The notes beneath the pieces were generated by a model that was not told the DNA's origin, did not search any database, and was given only the letters and a program-made list of their open reading frames with translations. A DNA stretch of 11,432 nucleotides from an uncultured Lachnospiraceae bacterium (GTDB lineage: Bacteria > Bacillota > Clostridia > Lachnospirales > Lachnospiraceae). The DNA is taken from NCBI GenBank assembly GCA_910585255.1, contig CAJUEI010000116.1:1-11432 (forward strand), written 5' to 3'. Position numbers and translations under genes: made by a program. This document shows positions 7,538 to 11,432 of this stretch, piece after piece (the stretch's first letter is position 1; each line of letters starts with the position of its first letter).

Positions 7538-7872
7538 ACACAACACAAAATCTAAATCAAAACGTAACCATAAATTTAAACCAAACCAGAAATTCCAACA
7601 CAGCTGTCAACAATAGAACACAAAATAAACAACAGCTAATGAAAAAAATTTACGAATCTGGTTTTGCTGTATATGATACGGCACTTTTTTTAGACACTCA
7701 TCCGTGTGATAAAGAAGCACTCGCATTTTACCAAAAGATGAACCGCCTTTACAATCAGGCAGCAGAAGAATACAGTGCTCTCTATGGGCCATTAAGAATG
7801 ACTCAATTCGACAACGATCAATACTGGTCTTGGAGCGAAGGTCCTTGGCCATGGGAAATGGGGGCTTGTTAA
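7534..7872 (+). CDS. cotJB: Spore coat protein CotJB
   Basis: A 112-aa spore-coat protein. Residues about 36-112 match CotJB: an N-terminal helix ending in FAVYDTALFLDTHPCDKEAL, a central YQKMNRLYNQAAEEYSALYGPL, and the C-terminal WSWSEGPWPWE. It is about 25 residues longer than typical CotJB because of an N-terminal stretch (1-35) made largely of Asn, Gln and Thr. An internal ATG (residue 36) would give the usual length but lacks a good ribosome site. ATG at 7534 overlaps the cotJA stop and follows AAAGGAG at 14 nt. It sits between cotJA and the 5' part of cotJC, the usual cotJABC order. Confidence 0.9.
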   Translation: MNTTQNLNQNVTINLNQTRNSNTAVNNRTQNKQQLMKKIYESGFAVYDTALFLDTHPCDKEALAFYQKMNRLYNQAAEEYSALYGPLRMTQFDNDQYWSWSEGPWPWEMGAC

Positions 7873-7953
7873 TTTATGTGGATATATGAAAAACGATTAG
7901 AATTTCCTGTAAAGATTACAAATACCAATCCTAAAATTGCACAGGTGATTATG

Positions 7954-7992
7954 TCACAGTATGGTGGTGCATACTCCGAAAAACCAGAAACG
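7954..7992 (+). other. attL-type junction (cotJC / element left end)
   Basis: Host half TCACAGTATGGT (7954-7965), core GG (7966-7967), element half 7968-7992 beginning TGCATACTCCG and ending AAACG. The reverse complement of the element half matches the element half at the right end (10692-10716) at 17 of 25 positions with no gaps. The shared GG lies at the symmetry centre, as expected for a serine recombinase two-base overlap. Confidence 0.75.
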
Positions 7993-8016
7993 AAGCAGCT
8001 AGAAACAGCTACTTCG
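7991..8016 (-). terminator. Hairpin terminator after the 54-aa element gene
   Basis: CGAAG, one mismatch, AGCT, loop AGAAAC, AGCT, one mismatch, CTTCG: a 10-position stem with a single mismatch. On the minus strand the hairpin begins 2 nt after the small gene's stop and is followed by a T-rich stretch (TTTCTGGTTTTTC). Its far end touches the outer edge of the element's att half-site (7968-7992). Confidence 0.5.
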
Positions 8017-8018
8017 TC

Positions 8019-8183
8019 CTATAAACCATAGATCTTTTTACTCTTGTATTTATCTGCTACTTCAGCTAAATTATCCAATCTCCTTGCATACGCTACATCA
8101 TTATTTTTCTTCAGCAATTCTATCAGGTAATCTTTTGTACAGATAATAATGTCATTACTAATATTCGCCAAATATAATGTCAC
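8019..8183 (-). CDS. Small 54-aa element protein of unknown function
   Basis: A GTG-started small gene with unusually complete signals. There is a sigma-A-type promoter (TTGCAA, 17 nt, TGCTAATAT), GGAGGT placed 7 nt before the GTG, and a hairpin terminator directly after the stop. The product reads VTLYLANISNDIIICTKDYL, then IELLKKNNDVAYARRLDNLA and EVADKYKSKKIYGL. It has a hydrophobic N-terminal third and a charged helical remainder, net basic near the end. An ATG one base upstream of the GTG runs straight into TGA, so GTG is the only sensible start. I recognise no family. Its size and position next to attL make it a candidate recombination directionality factor or a regulator of excision; this is inference. 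Confidence 0.6.
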   Translation of the reverse strand: MTLYLANISNDIIICTKDYLIELLKKNNDVAYARRLDNLAEVADKYKSKKIYGL

Positions 8184-8204
8184 ATTTTCCACCTCCGCAA
8201 CACG

Positions 8205-8233
8205 ATATTAGCATATACCTATCAGAATTGCAA
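8205..8233 (-). promoter_or_regulatory. Sigma-A-type extended -10 promoter of the 54-aa gene
   Basis: On the minus strand, TTGCAA (8228-8233), a 17-nt spacer, TAATAT (8205-8210), with TG one base before the -10. The predicted start near 8198 leaves about 15 nt of leader, just enough for the GGAGGT site (8191-8196). Confidence 0.55.
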
Positions 8234-8239
8234 GAGAGA

Positions 8240-8264
8240 AAAAAGAATTTTAAAACCGTTTTAA
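8240..8264 (-). terminator. Weak AT-rich hairpin at the end of the 125-aa gene
   Basis: TTAAAAC (8250-8256) and GTTTTAA (8258-8264) are perfect inverted copies around one base, overlapping the stop codon. A run of six T on the minus strand follows a few bases later (8240-8245). The short AT stem makes it a weak terminator at best. Confidence 0.3.
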
Positions 8265-8627
8265 TGTATTCTGAATATTAATCGTCTGTCCTGTCTTTCG
8301 GATTCTATTCCTCCGATAATCTACTACTAAATTTTCATTAAACCATACCACATAATCATCTGCTTTTGCAATTACAACTCCTGTCCTTGGAACGGGAAAT
8401 GTAACCTTTACTACATCTCCCACCTGAATCTCTTCCATCGCCTCCTCCCACTGTGCAATTTTTTCTTTTGCCTGCTGCGGGGTATATTTTTCAAATAATA
8501 TCTCCGGTTTTGCCGTTCCAAAAATTTCTTTCAACTGCTCCGATCCAAAACCTCCGTTTTCTTTTGGAAGAAAAATCCGCTTTGCTATCTCCCATGCCTC
8601 TGCCATTCCATACTTATAATCTCTCAT
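8250..8627 (-). CDS. Phage/element-type hypothetical protein, 125 aa
   Basis: Reads MRDYKYGMAEAWEIAKRIF... with a central FEKYTPQQAKEKIAQWEEAM helix, then a short beta-rich part (VGDVVKVTFPVPRTGVVIAKADDYVVWF) resembling an SH3-like barrel, and a C-terminal RNRIRKTGQTINI. The order EAWE.AKRI, then (F)xKYxxxxAxxKI, then EIxVGDxV, then (K)KTGxxxxI is one I associate with small uncharacterised proteins of Clostridia prophages; that recall is from memory and not tested. No catalytic motif is visible. ATG at 8627 has AAAGGA about 12 nt upstream, a little far. It supports a phage or integrative-element origin for the insertion. Confidence 0.7.
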   Translation of the reverse strand: MRDYKYGMAEAWEIAKRIFLPKENGGFGSEQLKEIFGTAKPEILFEKYTPQQAKEKIAQWEEAMEEIQVGDVVKVTFPVPRTGVVIAKADDYVVWFNENLVVDYRRNRIRKTGQTINIQNTLKRF

Positions 8628-8850
8628 TATCTCTGCATTTCCTTTCCCACTTTACATTTTCTTTTTTATTTCTATTTTCTTTTCTGCTTTACACTTTCTT
8701 TCTTCATTATTTATAGTTTCCTTCTTATCTACACGTTTTCTTTTGTACTCTCTCTTAATACTGTTTTTCTCTCTCTTATTATGTACGGTTTTAGAAAAAT
8801 ATACAAAAGATAGAAAAAATTTACAAATTTTTATTGCCTGCAAAAATCTT
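8628..8850. other. Gene-poor, strongly pyrimidine-rich tract (plus strand)
   Basis: About 220 bases with no gene I accept. The plus strand from about 8630 to 8770 is almost wholly T and C, with imperfect repeated units such as CTTTACATTTTCTTTT (about 8651) and CTTTACACTTTCTTTC (about 8689). The minus strand is correspondingly purine-rich and yields a Lys/Glu-rich 63-codon open frame that reflects composition. An AT-only inverted repeat (AAAAATTT AC AAATTTTT) lies near 8815-8832. Confidence 0.5.
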
Positions 8851-9030
8851 CTATTGATTTTCTTCTGTTTCTAATGGTTTCTTTCGTTCTGCTTTCTTTT
8901 GTTCCCATCCTGTGCTTTCTAACATCGTCTGAAAAATCTTTTCCTTTACCATATGCTGATCATTCTGTTCCATAAGATCCCAATCAATTTCCTCTTTTTT
9001 CTCTGTTTTTATCTTATAAGAATAAAACAC
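8851..9030 (-). CDS. Small hypothetical element protein, 59 aa
   Basis: Product begins (V)FYSYKIKTEKKEEIDWDLMEQ and ends KKPLETEENQ. It is highly charged, predicted helical, with no Cys or membrane segment. The GTG at 9030 is preferred because AAAGGA lies 10 nt upstream. A GTG at 9054 extends the frame by eight residues but has no ribosome site. It is divergent from the recombinase gene, with about 150 nt between them. I recognise no family. Excisionase-like or regulatory roles are possible from size and position only. Translation is plausible, not certain. Confidence 0.4.
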   Translation of the reverse strand: MFYSYKIKTEKKEEIDWDLMEQNDQHMVKEKIFQTMLESTGWEQKKAERKKPLETEENQ

Positions 9031-9123
9031 AAAAACCACTTCCTTTCCCTGCACTCTATCAAAATAAAATTTTTATCACGATTCCTTGCCTTTTCTCTAT
9101 GTTTTCTTTTTATTTAGCATATA

Positions 9124-9171
9124 TATAATAAAAGCTTTTCTTTTTATAAAAAAAGATATCAAATAAAGGAG
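9124..9171 (+). promoter_or_regulatory. Possible -10 box and ribosome site of the recombinase gene
   Basis: TATAAT at 9124-9129 within CATATATATAATA; no good -35 at 16-18 nt (TTTTCT at best). AAAGGAG (9165-9171) lies 8 nt before the ATG. The CATATATA piece partly resembles a mother-cell (sigma-E) -10 box, but the -35 match is poor, so the sigma factor cannot be assigned. Confidence 0.35.
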
Positions 9172-9179
9172 TATTCATT

Positions 9180-10670
9180 ATGAAAATGAAAAATAACCCT
9201 CTCTCTTTTCCCCAACGCCGGGCTGCTGCTTATATCCGAGTTTCTACTCATGGCAAACAGGAAGAACTTTCTCCCGATTCACAGAAAAAATTATTGTTTG
9301 ACTATGCCAATACACATCACTATACCATTGCTCCCTGTCATATCTTTCAAGACAGCGGTATATCTGGACGAAAGGCGGAAAAACGTCCAGAATTTAAACG
9401 TATGATTGCTTTAGCAAAGTCGGAAGAACACCCGTTTGATGCTATCCTAGTCTGGAAATTCAGCCGTTTTGCACGCAACCAAGAAGAATCTATTGTCTAT
9501 AAGTCAATGCTGCAAAAGCAACAGGTAGAAGTAATTAGTATATCAGAACCGATTGCAGACAATCCCTTTGGTATTCTAATAGAACGGATTATTGAATGGA
9601 TGGATGAATATTACTCCATTCGTCTCAGTGGAGATGTGATGCGAGGTATGAAAGAAAAAGCTGAGCGAGGCGGTTATCTCTCAATTCCCCCATTCGGTTA
9701 TGAACGTCAAAAAGGTCAGTCTATTCCCACTGTGCACCGTTCCCAGGCTCTCGTTGTTCAATCGATCTTTCGGCAGTATCTGGAAGGATTTCGCCCTGCA
9801 GATATTGCCCGCCATCTCAATCAGATTGAAATTAAAACCCGAACCGGAGCCTTATGGGAATCCCGCAGTATCGAATATATTTTAAAAAATCCCTTTTATA
9901 TCGGAAAAATCCGCTGGAACCGACAGGAACATGAAACCCATCGAATTAAAGAGGAATCCGAATGGATTATTCGAGATGCTCTGCATCCTCCTATTCTTTC
10001 AGAAAATACATTTTATGCAGTTCAAGAAAAAATGAAAAAGGATTCTTCTCCGGCTCGCCGCCGCTGTATCTCTTCCTCCCGCCACTGGTTATCTGGTCTG
10101 CTCTGCTGCTCTTACTGCAAAAAAAGACTTGCCTACTCTCCCGGTTATAATAAACGTACCCAAAAAAGTTATCCCTACTTTCAATGTTATCAGTATGGAA
10201 AGGGAAAATGTCCAGAATCTCATGCCCTGTCGGTTCTAAAAGCAGAAACCGCCTTTTTTAAAGGATTAGAACCTATGATTCAAAACAATGGCTGCTGCTA
10301 TGTCAAAAAAGATTCTGACTTATTACAAAATAAGCCTGCCGCTCTTTTATCTGATACACAGTTTGATATTCTCTCCCAAAAAGAAATTCGTGCAAAAACA
10401 GCCTATCTAGAAGGCATCGATACTTTGCAGCAGTATAAAGAAAATAAAAAAGAACTGGAACAGGAACGAAAAAATCTGCTCAAATGTGCGGAATCGGTGT
10501 TATCTGCTGATTCAAATCTTTTTATTCAGAAAACAGAGGAGCTGCTGTGGTACTTAAAAAATCCAAAGACCCCAAAAGAACAAAAGTCTGCTATGGTGCG
10601 AAGTGTAATAGAAAAGATAATATACGATAAAAAAAATGATTCTATGGAATTTCATTTTTATTTACCCTAG
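9180..10670 (+). CDS. Large serine recombinase (site-specific integrase/excisionase)
   Basis: A 496-aa DNA recombinase, similar in length to the B. subtilis skin recombinase SpoIVCA (about 500 aa). The catalytic resolvase domain spans about 13-155: nucleophile Ser22 in YIRVST, the DSGISG....RPEFKRM block (58-75) and the VWKFSRFARN block (91-100). The recombinase domain is about 165-285 (IPPFGYERQ, then ESRSIEYILKNPFYIGKIRWN). A zinc ribbon follows with Cys310, Cys313, Cys336 and Cys344. After it come a short coiled coil (about 400-440) and a basic C-terminus. All expected catalytic residues are present, so it should be active. It lies in the same direction as cotJC, with its stop 47 nt before the right core GG. 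It is the obvious enzyme for insertion and excision of the element. Confidence 0.93.
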   Translation: MKMKNNPLSFPQRRAAAYIRVSTHGKQEELSPDSQKKLLFDYANTHHYTIAPCHIFQDSGISGRKAEKRPEFKRMIALAKSEEHPFDAILVWKFSRFARNQEESIVYKSMLQKQQVEVISISEPIADNPFGILIERIIEWMDEYYSIRLSGDVMRGMKEKAERGGYLSIPPFGYERQKGQSIPTVHRSQALVVQSIFRQYLEGFRPADIARHLNQIEIKTRTGALWESRSIEYILKNPFYIGKIRWNRQEHETHRIKEESEWIIRDALHPPILSENTFYAVQEKMKKDSSPARRRCISSSRHWLSGLLCCSYCKKRLAYSPGYNKRTQKSYPYFQCYQYGKGKCPESHALSVLKAETAFFKGLEPMIQNNGCCYVKKDSDLLQNKPAALLSDTQFDILSQKEIRAKTAYLEGIDTLQQYKENKKELEQERKNLLKCAESVLSADSNLFIQKTEELLWYLKNPKTPKEQKSAMVRSVIEKIIYDKKNDSMEFHFYLP

Positions 10671-10671
10671 T

Positions 10672-10690
10672 TAAGAAAATTTTATTCTTA
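10672..10690 (+). repeat. Short inverted repeat after the recombinase gene
   Basis: TAAGAA and TTCTTA (6-bp arms) around AATTTTA, starting just after the recombinase stop. T-rich sequence follows, so it may act as a weak terminator. It lies directly outside the outer edge of the right att half-site (10692). Confidence 0.35.
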
Positions 10691-10691
10691 T

Positions 10692-10730
10692 CGTTTCTCT
10701 CTTTTGGAAGTCTGGCGGACCAAACGGAGA
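10692..10730 (+). other. attR-type junction (element right end / cotJC)
   Basis: Element half 10692-10716 (begins CGTTTCT, ends AAGTCTGGC), core GG (10717-10718), host half ACCAAACGGAGA (10719-10730). The host half matches the reverse complement of the left host half (7954-7965) at 9 of 12 positions, so the rebuilt attB is an imperfect palindrome centred on GG. Confidence 0.75.
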
Positions 10731-10820
10731 GATGGGAGCTTCCCTGCGTTATCTTTCACAGCGGTATAGTATGTCAAATCCTAAAGTTGCAGGACTTTTA
10801 ACCGATATCGGTAGTGAAGC
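10717..10820 (+). pseudogene. cotJC: cotJC internal part (codons 31-64)
   Basis: Thirty-four codons in the same frame as the 5' part once the element is removed: GGPNGEMGASLRYLSQRY, then SMSNPKVAGLLTDIGSE. This is the CotJC/manganese catalase helix carrying the first metal ligand (Glu35 in the rebuilt numbering, in NGE), followed by the conserved LLTDIG(T/S)E. The family continues with E(L/F)xHLEM, bearing further ligands. Instead the frame changes after GSE to ASEMDFFQ... and stops at 10870. The second break is at about 10816-10820. There is no start codon or ribosome site, so this piece is meaningful only as part of cotJC. Confidence 0.85.
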
Positions 10821-11432
10821 CTCAGAAATGGACTTTTTTCAAAGCTTTTCTGCTATAAAGTTCCATTTATAAGGCAGCATCTTTAAATAGACATCGATAT
10901 GATTTCTGTCATTGACTACCATCTTGTCAAGTATCTGAGCATAGTATTCCTCTTCATATGAAATCCCGCTTATCAGTTCGTCAATAGTTTTCCTTATCTC
11001 CTCTGTCCATTTCTGCTGCCGCTCACTTACCATCTGCTGCTCTATCTCCTCCGATATAGATTCTAATTTTTCAATATCCCTATCATACTTAGCTCTTAGA
11101 GCAGTAAATTCATCTTTATCAATATCACCGCCTGTATAAAGCTCGATCAGACCCGTTCGCTTTTTCTTAGCTTCTTCGATTTTTTCCGTTAAGGAATTTA
11201 TTCCTGTTAAATCTGTCCGTATCACAGTATTAATTATTTGAATAAGATGATCTGCAGCTTTTTTTCGATTGATATTTAATTTTTTGCAGGTTATACGTAA
11301 TAAACACATTACTTCTTCATTGCGAATACTTTCTCCCAAACAGCCAGCCGGATTTCCCGTTCTATCGATATAAGGTCTGCCATGACTTGCCGCTTCGTAA
11401 CAACGCCACGCCTTGTATCTGCTGCCGTCTTT
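10819..11432. mobile_element. Left end of a second serine-recombinase element in cotJC (partial)
   Basis: From about 10819 cotJC homology ends, and 20 nt later the 3' end of a different serine recombinase begins on the minus strand. The inferred boundary is at AGTGAAG (10813-10819). A GA dinucleotide there (10816-10817) would suit the Tn4451/Tn5397-type recombinases, which are known to cross over at GA, but only one end is visible. The element's other end and size are outside the window. Confidence 0.6.
10839..11432 (-). CDS. Serine recombinase, C-terminal part (runs off right edge)
   Basis: The frame is open from the window edge to a TGA at 10839, giving 197 C-terminal residues. It includes a Cys-containing segment (KDGSRYKAWRCYEAASHGRP, then NPAGC) consistent with the zinc-ribbon region. 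A helix NEEVMCLLRITCKKLN follows, then a long charged coiled coil (about residues 80-150). It ends with MVVNDRNHIDVYLKMLPYKWNFIAEKL, the type of C-terminus seen in TndX/TnpX-like (DUF4368-type) recombinases. The catalytic N-terminal domain would lie to the right of 11432. It differs clearly from the recombinase at 9180-10670 in sequence and orientation. No frameshift is seen in the visible part; it looks cut only by the window boundary. Confidence 0.88.
   Translation of the reverse strand, partial: KDGSRYKAWRCYEAASHGRPYIDRTGNPAGCLGESIRNEEVMCLLRITCKKLNINRKKAADHLIQIINTVIRTDLTGINSLTEKIEEAKKKRTGLIELYTGGDIDKDEFTALRAKYDRDIEKLESISEEIEQQMVSERQQKWTEEIRKTIDELISGISYEEEYYAQILDKMVVNDRNHIDVYLKMLPYKWNFIAEKL

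Larger units (their letters stand above)
7876..8031 (+). pseudogene. cotJC: cotJC 5' part (codons 1-30) reading on into an inserted element
   Basis: Encodes MWIYEKRLEFPVKI...IAQVIMSQYGG, the start of CotJC, a manganese-catalase-like spore coat protein. CotJC homology stops at the second Gly of QYGG (codon 31, 7966). From there the frame enters element DNA and adds AYSEKPETKQ...SSYKP before a TAG at 8029, giving a 51-aa truncated peptide in place of roughly 190 residues. The missing continuation (GGPNGEMGASLRYL...) is found in frame at 10717. The gene starts 3 nt after the cotJB stop. As it stands the gene cannot give a catalase; after removal of 7966-10716 the frame is restored exactly. Classed as an interrupted gene, not necessarily a dead one. 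Confidence 0.88.
7966..10716 (+). mobile_element. 2,751-bp intervening element with serine recombinase, inserted in cotJC
   Basis: Bounded by the GG cores at 7966-7967 and 10717-10718; the duplicated GG is counted once. Contents are the recombinase (9180-10670, plus strand, same direction as cotJC), a 125-aa phage-type protein and two smaller minus-strand ORFs. No transposase, inverted terminal repeat or longer target duplication is seen. The single serine recombinase and the lack of other transfer or phage structural genes suggest a minimal skin-like intervening element, or the remnant of a larger prophage or integrative element that kept its recombination module. Loss of the element would give a continuous cotJC frame. 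Confidence 0.8.

Noticed and set aside
7876..8031. The 51-aa frame as a natural short gene
   Set aside because: Residues 1-31 are CotJC and the rest begins exactly at the inferred element boundary. The 3' continuation of CotJC exists downstream in frame.
8815..8832. AT-only inverted repeat AAAAATTT/AAATTTTT as a terminator for the 59-aa gene
   Set aside because: No GC pairs and a two-base loop; expected often in AT-rich DNA.
8652..8843. 63-codon Lys/Glu-rich open frame on the minus strand
   Set aside because: Its composition follows directly from the purine-rich strand bias, there is no ribosome site or recognisable motif, and it contains the simple repeats of that tract.
9096..9129. Sigma-E or sigma-K promoter for the recombinase
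   Set aside because: Partial -10 similarity (CATATATA) but a poor -35; AT-rich sequence gives such matches by chance. Left as an open question.
7966..10718. Element as an insertion sequence or a DDE transposon
   Set aside because: No terminal inverted repeats of the IS type, no longer target duplication and no DDE transposase. The two-base core and palindromic sites fit a serine recombinase.
7966..11432. One single large element, with the second recombinase nested in or belonging to the first
   Set aside because: A clear in-frame cotJC segment (10717-10818) separates the two recombinase regions, so there are two separate insertions side by side.
1..11432. CRISPR arrays, tRNA or rRNA genes, known riboswitches
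   Set aside because: No regularly spaced repeats, no cloverleaf or rRNA-like segments, and no riboswitch core recognised by eye on either strand.

Overview
The window looks like a chromosomal piece of a low-GC, endospore-forming Clostridia member, probably Lachnospiraceae-like. The grounds are AT-rich codon use, strong AAAGGAGG-type ribosome binding sites, a cotJ spore-coat operon, a NiaR-type repressor and Clostridia-type serine recombinases. Taxonomy is inferred from gene content only.

Left part (about 190-3622, minus strand): a compact run of a class I methyltransferase, an ABC permease, an ABC ATPase (translationally coupled by a GTGA overlap) and a secreted D-Ala-D-Ala carboxypeptidase. 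No substrate-binding protein is present. Middle part: niaR (plus, 3803-4333) faces away from the methyltransferase and converges with an EamA/DMT transporter, which lies downstream of an M24B Xaa-Pro aminopeptidase (5293-7083, minus).

Right part (7164 to the end) is the notable region. A good sigma-E-type promoter leads into cotJA, cotJB and cotJC. cotJC is broken after codon 30 by a 2,751-bp element (7966-10716). The element carries a 496-aa serine recombinase and up to three small minus-strand genes. Both ends of the element can be located. A GG dinucleotide is shared at 7966-7967 and 10717-10718. Joining the outer flanks restores the CotJC frame and gives an imperfect palindromic attB. Joining the inner flanks gives a 52-bp imperfect palindromic attP with 17 of 25 matching positions. 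This has the layout of the sigK/skin and spsM/SP-beta developmental excisions, but in a spore-coat manganese-catalase-like gene and with a much smaller element.

The restored cotJC runs for only 34 more codons (10717-10818). It is then lost a second time, at about codon 64-65, where DNA belonging to a second, unrelated serine recombinase begins. That gene is on the minus strand and its 5' end lies outside the window. cotJC is therefore in at least three pieces, each break associated with a site-specific recombinase. Whether excision happens during sporulation, and whether the 3' part of cotJC lies beyond the right edge, cannot be decided from this window.
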